NCBI GenBank assembly: GCA_021014325.1
Contig: CM037472.1
Span: forward strand, 1,488,001 to 1,552,000
From: Plazaster borealis
Lineage: Eukaryota; Echinodermata; Asteroidea; Forcipulatida; Labidiasteridae
Reading direction: 5' to 3'
DNA: 64,000 bases
Shown here: positions 21,486 to 33,480 of the stretch, in pieces
How the letters are laid out: every line of letters starts with the position of its first letter
Position numbering within the stretch: position 1 is the stretch's first letter
Translations under genes and position numbers: made by a program
Notes under the pieces: generated by a model
Told to the model about the DNA's origin: nothing
The model's database searches: none
Seen by the model: the letters and a program-made list of their open reading frames with translations, nothing else

Positions 21486-22545
21486 GAGGTAATTTGAAGG
21501 TAGGGTCGGGATAGACATTTTTGTTTTTAAGTGGTTTTATTCTAAGATATAATTTGAAGGTAGGGTCGGGGTAGAACTTTTTTCTTTTAAAGTGGTTTTA
21601 TTCTAAGATGTAATTTAAAGGTAGTGTATAGTAGAACTTTTAGTTTTGAAGTGGTTTTATTCTGAGATATGATTTGAAGGAAGGGTCCGGATAGAACTTT
21701 TTTGTTTTTAAGTGGTTTTATTCTAATATATAATTTGAAGATAGGGTCGGGGTAGAACTTTTTTTTTTAAGTGTTTTTTTCCAATATATAATTTGAAGAT
21801 AGGGTCGGGGTAGAACTTTTTTGTTTTAAAGTGGTTTTATTCTTAGATATAATTCGAAGGTAGGGTCAGGGTAGAATTTTTGTTTTTAAGTGGTTTTATT
21901 CTAATATATAATTTGAAGGTAGGGTTGGGGTAGAACTTTTTTGTTTTAAAGTGGTTTTATTCTAATATATAATTTGAAGGTAGGGTCAGGGTAGAACCTT
22001 TTTGTTTTTAAGTGGTTTTATTCTAAGATATAATTTGAAGGTAGGGTTGGGGTAGAACTTTTTTGTTTTAAAGTGGTTTTATTCTAATATATAATTTGAA
22101 GGTAGGGTCAGGATAGAACTTTTTGTTTTTAAGTGGTTTTATTCTAATATATAATTTGAAGGTAGGGTCAGGATAGAACTTTTTTGTTTTTAAGTGGTTT
22201 TATTCTAATATATAATTTGAAGGTAGGGTCAGGATAGAACTTTTTTGTTTTTAAGTGGTTTTATTCTAAGATATAATTTGAAGGTAGGGTCCGGATAGAA
22301 CTTTTTTGTTTTTAAGTGGTTTTATTCTAAGATATAATTTGAAGGTAGGGTCGGTATAAAACTTTTTTGTTTTAAAGTGGTTTTATTCTAAGATATAATT
22401 TGAAGGTAGGGTCGGTATAAAACTTTTTTGTTTTAAAGTGGTTTTATTCTAAGATATAATTTGAAGGTAGGGTCGGGATAGAACTTTTTTTGTTTTTAAG
22501 TGGTTTTATTCTTAGATATAATTTGAAGGTAGGGTCTTTTTTTGT
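21486..22545. repeat. About 60-bp minisatellite
   Basis: About 17 copies of a 60-61 bp unit (aatttgaaggtagggtcggg plus gtagaactttttt and gttttaaagtggttttattc). It starts directly where the G-rich array ends. Confidence 0.96.
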
Positions 22546-23323
22546 CTTAAAGGTGTGGTACATTTCTCAATAAAGTTTCGATATAAAGGCAAGTAATAAT
22601 TTGTTTTGGAGGGGTTTCAGTAATTTAGAAATAAGTTTTTATTTATGGTATAATTATTTGTATTGAAGGTATGACTGGGTGGTTAGGGTTAGGGTTGATG
22701 AGTGGTTATGGTTTAAGGTGACTGGGGTGAGGGTTGGGTATTTTCAAGTGTGTATAGAGGGATTAGAAGGATATACACCTAATTTACCTGCGGCCATGTA
22801 CAAAAATAGCACATAAAGTAAGGGAATGGAGGAGATTTCTTGCTACAGTTATAGAATCATTTTATTTGACAACTCCAACTTCAAATAATATAATACAATG
22901 TAAACAATGTAATTTAACATTATCAGCATACGAACAATCATTTTAATGAAAAAGAGAAAAACTTTTGCAGAGTAATATTTTATGCACTATCTGGGCACAG
23001 TTCTTTTAGAAGATTAATTTCAACTATTTTATCAATCAATAAATGTTTTACACAGCTAAGCTGAGTAAACTTCATCAGTAGTTTGGGCACATTTTAAAGT
23101 TAACCCCAAATCACGTTTAATGTTTTCTCAAAATTTTGTGATAGTTGTGTTTTTTTTCTTCTATTGTGTAACATTTTTCCCACACTTAGAGGTAAATATT
23201 TTTCCAGGCTACTGATTCTACTGCAAAGTTTGTAATTATAAAGGTATATTAAAGTAAATAACTTAATTCATTCAACTCAACCTGTAAAACTGTCATCAAA
23301 TTAGATATTTATGTCAATAAACT
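22546..23323. other. No gene seen
   Basis: AT-rich DNA after the arrays, with a short gggttagggttaggg-like stretch near 22680. No exon recognised. Confidence 0.45.
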
Positions 23324-23718
23324 TTAAAGGGATTGTATACGTTGGTAATTGGAAACCACTGTTTGTTTCAATCCTATGTAGTTGTAGATATATACCATAA
23401 AACTAACCTGTGTAAATTTTCATTTCAAAAGGTGGTAGTGTTTTTGAGATATTGCCGAAAATCTGGAGTGGTTATGTCCATGCAGAAAGAATAATCTGCA
23501 ATTGGAATACACAGTCTGAGAAACATTACTGTCAGTAACGCTTCTCAGATTCAAATTTTTTGGGATAAAAAGTGATATCTTTTTCCACTACTTCAAAGTG
23601 GAAAGTTTCTCAAAATACATTATAGGCCTACTATCCAAAGCTGCTGTACTTCTTACCAAGTAAGTTTTCATTGCCATTAATTTTCAGAGTCATTACCAAA
23701 CCTATACAGACCCTTTAA
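23324..23718. mobile_element. TTAA MITE, family B
   Basis: TTAA at 23324-23327 and 23715-23718. The body carries atagatatataccat-like text, ttttgagatattgccg, acgcttctcagattc and accaagtaagtttt. Homologous copies are at 36557-36920 and 44247-44619, with a fragment at 55376-55536. Confidence 0.85.
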
Positions 23719-25730
23719 CAACAATTTTTTTCCAGATATTCTGTGCACATTCATGGTTTTTATTTTGATCAATCAAATTGAGATCTAAACCCTAAACTTC
23801 TTGGCATTTACCATAAATGTGTAACAGCCATGAAAAGGTCAACACTTGACCCCAGGGACTTATTTGAGATTTCCATGTCACCATAAAGAGCATTTTCTCT
23901 AGATTCTGATGAAAAAGAAATGTTGTAGGTAGGGTACAATGTTTCTTTTAAGATAGATACCAAAAACTTAAATTTTGTATTGGGTCAAAGTTTAGCTTTT
24001 TGCCAGAGCCAGTCAAAAGTAAGACCTAACTTGTGGAGGACATATTTGTTCAAAATAATTAATTCTAATTTATAAATTTCTAATTAATTTTATGATCTTT
24101 GTCTATCATGAATATATAATACCTCTGAAATCAAGACCAATAAATGTTAAGCAATACGAGTACTTGATATTACATTTGATGTTCAATTAAATTGACGTTT
24201 GTGGAGTAAACAAAGAAAGTGCACCTTGCAGTTTAATTTTGAGATTTTTTTTTTTCAATTTGGTAAGGTTCGTCTGTTTTAATGCTACCAATAATTCCAA
24301 ATAGATCAAACCATCGCACCACAATGAAACCAGTGCTTTAACTTCACAGCCAAAGCATGGTGCCTAGATATCCAACTTCATGAGTTGAGAATACACACAT
24401 TCTGTGCTTGCCTGCAAATGGTGCACTTACTTTTTACAAGAACATTTATGCAAGGCTACATCCATACCGGCGGCTACGATTATGGCTACGACTTTTGCTT
24501 TGGGTGTTGCTAAGGATGTCCTATACTTCAACATATCATGACGCAGAAATTTAGCCGTAGCCATAGCTGTAGCCGTCAATTCGAACACGGCCTAAGATTG
24601 CATCAGGGATGTACTTGACATAATTAATTTAAATGTCAACAATCTCACAAATGAATTCAACAAGTTGGTTGGTTGTTCATCCAGGATTCCCTGAAGTGTA
24701 TTCTAGAATGCCTTGAAGACTGTGATGTTTCCTATACGAGTTGCTCTCCTCAAACTCTGAAGCCTTCAAGATTGTACTGTAAGACATCAGCTTTCTCATG
24801 CTGTGAAAGGTTAAAGGAAACATTGTATAGAGGTAACACACACTCTGTGGACGTTCATAAGTCCACATAGTGTTTCAAGTCCCTACATTATGTGGACCCG
24901 TTTTGTTCTAGAAGGACAAGGCAAACACTAATCCCCCTTTAGGCGCGCTTCGCTGGTGGGGCATAACAGTACTAAATGCATGTTCAGCACAAATAAACAT
25001 TTCTGTGAAAAAACGGCATTATTGATAGCAAAGCATTACAAAAAGTTTGTATGCCGCGACTCTCACTTTCAGTCATGTTAGACTTTTTGTATTATTGACA
25101 ATGCGCATGTAAAGTTTGGAGCCTGTCTATTTTGTACGCGCATCCATCACGTGAAACCCCACATTGGAATCCGGACCGTGATTTGCTTTCAAAATGCATT
25201 TTGTTTAAGGAGTAAAGGCGGGTGTATTAGTCTAACCAAACAAACAGTATTAACACCTTAAAACTGTCTAAAGGATCTAAAGAACCAGGAACTTGTATGA
25301 TATTTTTTACATTCGAATCGTTTGTAACTTCAAAGGCACTTTATTAAAGCAGCATCGACTTTCAGCATACCATGCCAGCTAACCGTCCATTGGAAAAGCG
25401 TTAGAGGTCATGATACCTTGCATAACTGTATCAGATTTATAAAGGCGGGTGTTTTTTCAATAAACATTGATCCAAAAGTACGTAAGATCAAGGTTTTCTT
25501 CTAATGTTTCTGACATGATATTTTTTATACACTGTCACAGCAGTCAACAACAAACCGTTGACCTATGTATGCTTTATACAGTATCTCTGTGGAGCGTGTG
25601 CACGTGTAATGTACGCGATTCGTGCAAAATGAGACCAGACTATTTGTAATGGTGGATTTAGATCATTTTAACTTTATATCAAATAACATTTATTAAGGGG
25701 GTTTGTTAATAAAAACATGTTCTTATTTTT
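23719..25730. other. No gene seen; dispersed repeat fragment at 24841-24940
   Basis: No credible exon. The stretch gtccacatagtgtttcaagt and following bases (24860-24895) is the reverse complement of 55575-55640, marking a dispersed repeat. Confidence 0.4.
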
Positions 25731-25917
25731 TTTAATCAAATCTGTTATCAATCTGTAGGGACAAACCACTCATCTGAGTTAGGCTGGTGCCAGCATGAAG
25801 TCCTCAAAATGTTGTGGCATGTGGCGTGGGGGTGCTGTCTGTAAAGTGCTGCAAAAACAGCCCACTTTTTGATGTTAGTGTAAAACAAGTGATATAACCC
25901 ACAGGGATTTTACATAC

Positions 25918-26039
25918 CTCTTGTGTAACCCTCACACATGTTAACTGGTGATATGTAGACATTGGGCTGATGATAGGCACTTGCAGGTCTCAGGAATCTA
26001 TTCTCTGCGACAGGTAGATATCATCTACAGATGGCACAC
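25918..26039 (-). other. Exon-like module M5 (minus)
   Basis: Minus-strand donor acaagag|gtatgt at 25918/25917 and acceptor ttttgaag before 26039. One frame reads GVPSVDDIYLSQRIDS then stop. It is about 12 kb from, and clearly homologous to, 37870-38000, including flanking sequence (25730-26065 versus 37720-38035). Confidence 0.35.
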
Positions 26040-26514
26040 CTTCAAAATACAAACAAATGAAATATATTTTACATTACGTCAAACAACTAAAGGTAAAGTT
26101 TGAAAGTAACCTTAAAAATGTTCGTTTTAGTTTTTCAAATACCCCTTCCAAAGAAATAATAAAAGATGATTAAGTAGAAAGATGAGATGTTAACTTTATA
26201 CTTCTTTATGTAGAGGTCTGTGTTGATACTAAAAGACAACTTAAAGGGATGCATGGTAATTCAGGTTATTTTTCAAAATTGTGCGCAACAACAAAAAAGA
26301 AGCGTTTCCGAAGAAAGAATTTGAAATTATTTTAGTGGATTAAAATGCTGATTAAACCAGCAAAGGGATGTCATTAAAACTAACAAAAGATCGTATGGTG
26401 TTTTCCCTTCAAACGTAAATAAATTGCAAAATATCTTTTGCATCCTGTACAATACAAGGTTATCTGGAATTTCATTCCAACCATTTCATTTTATTTCATT
26501 TAATCTGTTTGAGA

Positions 26515-26710
26515 AGCCAATGGAGAGAAGACCAAGAATGAAGTTTCGATTTTAGATGTGGGAGGAATACCCCAGAGAATTATTTCCAGAGGAAAACCCA
26601 GGCAGTCTGGTGGGGACTGAAAACCCAATCCACATAGTGCCCCCGGCGTGATTCGAACCGGGGTCCTAGAGGTGGAAGGCGAGGAAAGATACCACTACGT
26701 CTACACAACC
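26515..26710 (-). mobile_element. tRNA-derived SINE, second family
   Basis: Minus-strand tRNA-like head (gtagacgtagtggtatc … ccggttcgaatcacg), then a tail with attgggttttcagtccccac. Related partial copies are at 29383-29490 (minus) and 35925-36060 (+). Confidence 0.6.
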
Positions 26711-26758
26711 ATTCATGCTTGGTGTTTCTTAGATGTACACATGTGTTTCTAAATTTAC

Positions 26759-26865
26759 CTCTTTTTTAGCAGAAAAAGCATTCAACATGCAAGGTTGTAA
26801 TGTAAAGTGCAGACTGCAGACGTCCACTCTGTTGACTGGTGGATCTCATTTCAGCATTACTAACT
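26759..26865 (-). other. Exon-like module M4 (minus)
   Basis: Good acceptor (ttttgcttttacag) and donor (aaaagag|gtaaat) bound 107 nt. One frame reads VSNAEMRSTSQQSGRLQSAL… to a stop near the end. The MRSTSQQ part matches MKSTSP of the module at 28924-29021. Confidence 0.38.
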
Positions 26866-27448
26866 CTGTAAAAGCAAAATTAACAAATTATTTCATTTTG
26901 TCACATTAAATATGAATCTGTCCTTGTTTGTTTTTGTTTTAGAAATGAGTCCGTGATTAAAATCAAACTTAAAGTTATTTTTGGGTGGCAACAGTCGCAT
27001 AAAGCAAGATTTGCATTTTGGCATTCACAATTTTTGTCTTCCCTCCCCTACAAATAAGAACCCACATACACATGGAAATTGAGTTTTTAATACATTGAAT
27101 TTGGCTATACATGATGGTTTCTTTTGTTTTATAACAAACTTTGCTTGACAAAACACTCTCCATTTGGTTTTATATTAATCACTCTTGCTGAAAATGTTTT
27201 TGATACAGTGGAATTCAGATATTTAAATGCCTACCCAAAAAACTGTTCTTTGCCCCCGCACAAGTGACATGCTGCCCAAGCCTAAATTTTAGAGTCCGGC
27301 ACTGCCACTGCCATTAGGTGGAACTAACAATAAGGAAAAGTCAGAATAAACTTAAATGAAGGAAACTACGACAGACTTCTGAACTAACAACTGTTTTAAT
27401 GTCAGGAGTTTCCCTTACCTTTTATAAAGGAGAGAGCAGTTCATTTAC

Positions 27449-27541
27449 CAGACTCATTGTACATCGTTAAGAAGCTTGTCCACTGCAGGTCTCAGGCAAC
27501 CTTGGTTGATGAGTAGATCTCCGTGGAGATGACAACCCTCG
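27449..27541 (-). other. Exon-like module M3 (minus)
   Basis: 93 nt with donor gtctg|gtaaat and acceptor gatagacag. One frame reads SEGCHLHGDLLINQGCLRPA… and stops four codons before the end. It shares ctgagacctgca and the gatctac core with module M5. Confidence 0.35.
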
Positions 27542-27904
27542 CTGTCTATCACGCAAACAAAGAACACAATAATGTGTTAGTTAGCTTTAACAAATTTACG
27601 AATAATGAAACACAAGGGCAGTTTTAGATTACCTTTTCCACTCTCATTTATTGGTCCCACTTTTAACCAATATCAGTTTTTGTCTTTCCCCGACACAAAT
27701 GTGTGATAAGCACCGTTTACTCAGTCAACTCAATACAGGACTTGGAAAGCAATGAGTATACAGCACTTATATCGGTGTCAAACCAAAAATGATATTCTCT
27801 ATTCTTGATGCAATTATTACATAAATTAACCATTATCATATCTTTCAGACCCAACAAATAAGATAAATATCTAATAGCTATCTAATTTTGCATCAGGGAT
27901 AAAG

Positions 27905-28193
27905 AGTACAATTTGTTGTTGACCCTTACACCTATGTGTATAAAGCACTGTATACTCGGTACTTTCCTGAGTTCTGTGAAAAAAATCCACAGGCAAATCA
28001 CTCAGGTGGGATTCGAACCCAAGACCTTTGCATTGCTGGAGCAGATGTCTTACCACTAGACCACCGAGCCAGCCCAGTGCAAAGGTAATGGGTTCGGATC
28101 CCACCCGAGTGATTTGCCCGTGGATTTTTTTTCCACAGAACTCAAGGAAAGTACCGAGTATTGTTTAATACACATCGGTGTAAGGGTAAAAAA
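27905..28193. mobile_element. Head-to-head inverted pair of tRNA-derived SINEs
   Basis: 27905-28070 is on the minus strand (B-box gggattcgaaccc, then accactagaccacc) and 28076-28193 is on the + strand (ggttcggatccca). The two arms are reverse complements over more than 100 bp (ggtgtaagggtaaa, gtaccgagtat, ccacag). Other single copies of this family are at 44870-45005, 47498-47680 and 48396-48580. Confidence 0.75.
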
Positions 28194-28472
28194 CAAATTA
28201 CAAAAGAGAAATATTGTTATGTATTTAAAATACTTTTTGCAATGCATGGCAGTTGCAAAATGTGGAATTGTGTACTTGTATTTCTCACTTAACAATCACT
28301 TATCATTGATAGATTTTGTTGATTTGATGTTTCAAATAAACTTTCCTTAACTCCAGAAAAACATACTATTTAAAAATGTTTACTTGGCTTTCTTAAAAAG
28401 CCTTGTGTCACCAAACTATCACAAATGTCTTGATGCATCTCAAATTATATTAATGGTTGTTCATAAATTTAC

Positions 28473-28575
28473 CTGTTGATGGAGAAGACATCGTTGAATC
28501 TTGAAGCTGGGCTGCATTCCCGTCACATCATGCATCTACTGTTGGAGAGGTAGACTTCATCTGACAATGGCCTGT
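28473..28575 (-). other. Exon-like module M2 (minus)
   Basis: Same borders as the neighbouring copy at 28924-29021 (donor catcaacag|gtaaat; acceptor agctacag). The frame that is open in that copy is interrupted here (…MKSTSPTVDA then stop), so this copy is decayed or non-coding. Confidence 0.38.
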
Positions 28576-28923
28576 CTGTAGCTAGGCCTAAATGCAAACA
28601 ATATAAAAACAATAGTTTGTAAAAGGGGTGTGTTGTTGTTTTCCTTCAAATGCAGCAACAATTTGATAATGCTTTGACCATAAGAGGGCGCCATACAGGT
28701 AAGCTCAAAACACTTGCTTAACATCTTGTGGTTATAAACAATATGCAGAGGATGAAGCAAAAGTGCCTTGCTCACAAGGGCAACAAGTAACATGACCAGG
28801 ATTCGAAACCAGTGATAGGTGGTTAATTTTTTTTTTAATGTTTACATATTTTTCACAAAGCTTAGTATCATCAAACTGTCCAAAATCTCTTGATCAAATT
28901 TTCATAAAGGTTGATAAATTTAC

Positions 28924-29021
28924 CTGTTGATGGAGAAGACATCATTGAATCTTGAAGCTGGGCTGCCTTCCGACCATGCATCTTCTTTTGGGGAGGTAGA
29001 CTTCATCTGACAATGGTGTGT
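28924..29021 (-). other. Exon-like module M1 (minus), open frame intact
   Basis: 98 nt with acceptor cagctgcag and donor catcaacag|gtaaat. One frame is open throughout (THHCQMKSTSPKEDAWSEGS … NDVFSIN). The surrounding 28835-29135 is a tandem duplicate of 28370-28720, so exon plus flanking intron sequence was duplicated. The protein is not recognised. Confidence 0.4.
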
Positions 29022-29382
29022 CTGCAGCTGGCCTAAACGCGAACAAAATATAAACAATATTCTGTAAAAAACAAATTGCAGCAAAATTACCACAAGAGGG
29101 CGCCATCAAAGTAATCTCAAAACACTTGCTTTACCTTGTATACTCTTGATAAAAGAGATGGGAGAACTTTTTTTACCACTAGGACTCTTAGGAGTGTATT
29201 GATGATTGAGTGGGGATTCAGTGACGATTCCACTCTTGTGGGTTGAATCTCCACTATTGGTCCAGGTTTTTTCATAACATTTCACAAAACATGTACAAGT
29301 TTTTGAAGCAATGACTCAACTTCACTTGTAATAATTGTAGTTCATTTCAGTTGTCAGTGATTGCTAAAACCCACACAATCAG

Positions 29383-29680
29383 GTAAGGACTGAAAACCCA
29401 ATCAACATGCAGGGCTCCGGTCTGGGATTTGAAACGGGACATGACAGAGGTGAAAGGTATCGAAAGAAACCACTGAGCCAACCTGATCTCCTTGTTATTT
29501 TTTTTTGCAGTTGGAGTAAATCGAGCAAGTGTAAGTGCACATGAATGCTTTACACAACATACAGGACCTATAGGCCTAAGGGCGTTACATCGCATTTGAC
29601 TCAAACCCACACTCTGCTGATCAGAAACACCAGAGCTTGAGGCCAGTGCACTTCACCGCTCGGCCACAACTAGCCCCATT
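29383..29680 (-). mobile_element. Two SINE fragments in minus orientation
   Basis: 29383-29490 contains gactgaaaacccaatc and a degenerate tRNA head. 29505-29680 matches the first SINE family (ctctgctgatcagaaacacc, accgctcggccac). Confidence 0.65.
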
Positions 29681-29774
29681 ATAGTGTGCATCAGTAAACA
29701 TCATGGCTGCCGACGAGTTTTAAACCTGTCAGAAAAGTATCGGCTTGACAATCTCATAAAATGCACCAAAAAGT

Positions 29775-30441
29775 TAGTTGCGATAATCGTAACCCTCCTC
29801 CCGACGGTCGGAACAACCGGAGGGTTACGAGCCATCCCGTTACGGAAAACGGCAATCTGGTCCAACACGTACAATTTCGACAGCTAGTCAGCAGATTTGC
29901 TCCATTTTTACCACTTTTGAAAATCATGACACAAATTCTAGGAACACGAACTTGATCCTCAATGTCTAATGGATCCTTCCATATCACTCAAAACACCATT
30001 GAGGAAACATTTTGAGAAAAAAGGACAAAAACTTACCCCGAGCGAAAGAGTAAAAAATGTCCCAGGTTGATAATTTGAATCTGAGTGGGGTGCGCGGAGC
30101 TTCGGCTGTGTGTGCAGGTCAACGGGGTCAACGGTCTCGGCGCTGCGCGCGTGTGGCGACTCTTTCGCTCGGGGATCTGGTAAGTTTTTGTCCTTTTTCT
30201 TCAAAATATTTCCTCAATGGTGTTTTGAGTGATATGGAAGGATGCATTAGACATTGAGGATGAAGCTCGTGTTCCTAGAATTTGTGTCATGATTTTCAAA
30301 AGTGGTAAAAATGGAGCAAATCTGCTGACTAGCTGTCGAAATTGTACGTGTTGGACCAGATTGCCGTTTTCCGTAACGGGATGGCTCGTAACCCTCCGGT
30401 CGTTCCGACCGTCGGGAGGAGGGTTATGATTATCGCAACTA
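29775..30441. mobile_element. 667-bp foldback transposon with 8-bp target duplication
   Basis: Arms 29775-30051 and 30159-30441 are reverse complements over about 277-283 bp with few mismatches. The extreme ends are tagttgcgataatc and its exact reverse complement, and the loop is about 107 bp. Direct repeats caaaaagt at 29767-29774 and 30442-30449 are the target duplication. A nested hairpin (cgtaaccctcc … ggagggttacg) sits near each end. No transposase frame is present. Long arms with an 8-bp duplication fit a foldback, MULE-like or P-like non-autonomous element. Confidence 0.92.
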
Positions 30442-30558
30442 CAAAAAGTGGCAAAAAGTGCGAGCTCTCAGTCTCATTCGACATGTAATCACAGTCCCTG
30501 ATGGTGGGTATGGGGCGGCTCCCGTAGGGCCAAGAAGCTGTGGCCGGAATCCACCATT

Positions 30559-30596
30559 TAGCCCCACTTCTGTGGCTGGCCACAGAAGTGGGGCTA
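30559..30596. repeat. Perfect 18-bp-arm palindrome
   Basis: tagccccacttctgtggc is followed after 2 nt by its exact reverse complement. It would form a very stable hairpin. Confidence 0.9.
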
Positions 30597-30609
30597 GGCC
30601 ACCACCATG

Positions 30610-31960
30610 ACCACCCTAGAGGCCACGACATCACCAGCTCACATTCACAGAATTACTGTTCGTTTTCAAACATTGGATTTCTCAAAAACTATCACATATA
30701 CAGGCAAAAATATGTCCACATATATTTCAAATATATCTCAAGCGAAGTTTTCCAACATGATCATCTTTATACCATTTCAGTTATGTGTAAATCTGTGAAC
30801 ATGCACATTCTATAGAATTTTCACATCAATGCATTGCATTCTGTTCTGGAAACTGTGCCGAGATTACCCCCACAATTCTTTGATTTGTTTTTGCGCGAAA
30901 ATCCTTTCTAACAAGATCATCATTATTACAATCAAGTAAGCAACTCACCATCACAATTTTGTGAAAGTCGTGTCCTTAGAACTCGGTAAAAACATTAATT
31001 TGTTGTAGAATAAGCCACACAGACTTGTTGAACCAGTCAGCTTGTCTTTAAAAATGGCGGTGCAATCTGCTGCTTGTGTCATGTGATCTTGCAACGGCTT
31101 TCACAAACAAATTTAAATAACAAAACATATGCATTCTTATTGGACAAATCATCAATATTTGCCCATGGACAGTTTTGCCAATAAAAAAACAATAAAGTGA
31201 AACATTAAAAATTATGTTTAAAATGTGGCACAATTGATTAGAATTTTTTTCAAAAGGTATGGCATGAAATGTACCATGCCACGTGATCAAACTCCCTAGC
31301 CTTCACAAACAAATTTGCATAACAAAACAAAGTCAGCATCATTGGTCAATTCTTCATTATTGGACAGGTGTTGATTTTGTTTATATGAAGTTACAGAGTC
31401 CCCCTATAACTAAAATAAACAATATATAAACTATATAATTTCTCTTTAAGTGAAATTGAGCACTTATATACATGTTTTTCTCAGAGTTTTTCTCAGAAGG
31501 TATCGCATGAATTTTGATAAATCAAACATTATGTCCTGAAATATAAAAAGACAATTTTAATCTAAATGTTTGTTTTTTATATGAACTTAAGATTATGTGA
31601 AGGGGTGGTTTTATCAGAAAAAAATCTTACCTTTTTAAAAATAATAATAATACAAATAAATGAAGTAAGGCTTTTTTAAAATTTATATTTTACCTTTTTC
31701 TTCCATTCATCACTGCGTTGATTAGTAAAATACTTCTATTCAGGGTGGGATTTCAGCCTAAAAATAGGAATCTTGAGACACCTTAATTGAATTGACTCCA
31801 ACATTTTATTCAAAAGGCATTTCCTTGGTAGCCTCAAAAATAAATTTTACAATCTATGTAAAGCTAAAATAAATAAAATTGTGAGCATTTTGTGTGCAAA
31901 ACACTTAAAACGAAATACTCAAAATTGTACAATTCATACCTTTTTTCTTCTTCTCGCATT
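30610..31960. repeat. No gene seen; direct repeat pair at 31076-31163 and 31276-31375
   Basis: Shared words are cttcacaaacaaattt, aacaaaacaa and ttggacaa. AT-rich with A-runs. A YY1-like word (aaaatggcggtg) is at about 31051, without a supported exon. Confidence 0.5.
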
Positions 31961-31965
31961 TAAAT

Positions 31966-32358
31966 AGAATTTCATCAAAATAAACGAAAAAAGCTTTGAA
32001 ACTTTGCATGGTTTTAGAAGTAAGACCCGAGTAGGTTTATGGGTTACAACAATGTGAAGTAAATATTCTTTGAGGAGAATTAGAAGTTCATCAAAATTTG
32101 AAAATTAGAATTTCATCAAAATAAACCAAAAACGCTTTGAAACTTTGCATGGTTTTAGAAGTAAGAACTGAGTAGGTTTATGGGTTACAACAATGTGAAG
32201 TAAATATCCTTTGAGGAGAATTAGAATTTCATCAAAATAAGAAATTAGAATTTCATCAAAATAAACCAAAAATGTTTCGAAACTTTGCATGGTTTTAGTA
32301 AGAACTGAGTAGGTTTATGGGTGACATCATTGTGAATTAAATATCTTTTGAGTAGAAT
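31966..32358. repeat. About 140-bp tandem repeat, three copies
   Basis: Copies start at 31966, 32107 and 32247 (agaatttcatcaaaataa, gaaactttgcatggtttta, gtaggtttatggg). The third copy is more diverged and truncated. Confidence 0.9.
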
Positions 32359-33000
32359 AAGTTGGTTGAGAGACTCTAATTTATCTGAAAACTGGTTCTT
32401 CACAGAACCAAAACTTCTGAAAACAATTTTGTTTTTATTCACAAGGTTGTTAACTGTAGACCTAGTCAATTCTTAAAAGATAACAAAGTCAACAATTGTA
32501 TTTTCAGTGTTCAGTACACAATAACATTTATCAGTAATTTCTTCTTTTTAAAGAAAATGGAAATAAAATGTTAGTTTTCTATGGAACAGGATGAAATTAG
32601 GGATATTGTAGTTTTATCTCAAGAAAAATAAGTTTACTTAAAAGCTGTTGCTTTTCTTTTGTTACAAAGTACAATTCAACTGCTCCCTTTTTCAAATATT
32701 TTGAATATCTTAAATAATTTTTTGGCTTATTTGAAAGGTATGTTATGAGCCAGTTTCCATGTAAAAAGTGGGCAGTTATCTCTTCAGAAACATACTAAAC
32801 GTAGCAATGTTGCAGAGGAATATGAGACTTTCTGAAGAAAACTTTGTGCATCCATCTTGTATTGCTTCTATTTAAATAAGTGTAACCAAAGTGAGGCTGG
32901 AATGGCAAATAGTCTGGTCCAAGTTTGTATAGATTTGAATTAGCATTCATTATTAAGATTGCACACAGGGGACTTGACAAGGATGGTGTCAGCATGATAA
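32359..33000. other. No gene seen
   Basis: AT-rich. No exon or known repeat recognised. Confidence 0.45.
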
Positions 33001-33128
33001 AGGTCTATAGACCTTACTAATATGCACATAACATAACTGTAGTGGGGCGCCCTCATGTAGGGGTCAAAAGCAGGTAGCTCATCGGCCCATCCTTTGTGTT
33101 GGCCGTACTAGCCATGTGTTTCCATTGT

Positions 33129-33480
33129 TTAATAATAATAATAATAGTGGCTTCTTATACAGCGCTCAAATCTGTCACTCAGTGATGCTCATGGCGCTCC
33201 AACATTATTACCCCTGATCAGTGGGCCATTTATTTCATTCCTGAAACCATCTCAGCTCTCTTGGGAGTTTACAGCCTGTGCTGCCAAATATGTAGCGCAC
33301 CAAGCTAAATCAATCACATGAACAATCTCTACCCTCACTGGTACCCATTTACCCCTGGGTGAAGAGAAGTGTCTTGCTCAAGGACACAAGTGTCAGGACC
33401 GGGGTTCGAACCCACACCCTGATGACTCAGCCACCAGAACTTGAGTCCGATGCTCTAAACCGCTTGGCCACGACACACCA
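33129..33480 (-). mobile_element. tRNA-derived SINE, minus orientation
   Basis: (AAT)n at 33129 (the 3' tail), body with gcgctccaacattattac, cagcctgtgctgcc and cccatttacccctgggtg, then a tRNA-like head (B-box ggttcgaaccc; cgcttggccacgac). The same subfamily in + orientation is at 35013-35353. Confidence 0.85.

Larger units (their letters stand above)
29684..30609 (+). pseudogene. Short open frame split by a foldback element
   Basis: An ATG at 29684 opens a frame that reaches the element at 29775 (…EKYRLDNLIKCTKK). If the 667-bp element and one copy of its 8-bp target duplication are set aside, the same frame continues in the right flank (WQKVRALSLIRHVI…) to a TGA at about 30607-30609, roughly 83 codons in all. 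No protein family is recognised. The frame could be a real small or partial gene broken by the insertion, or a chance open frame. Confidence 0.3.

Noticed and set aside
22670..22700. Telomere-like gggttagggttaggg
   Set aside because: Only about two units, inside degenerate G-rich DNA. Too short to be an interstitial telomere tract.
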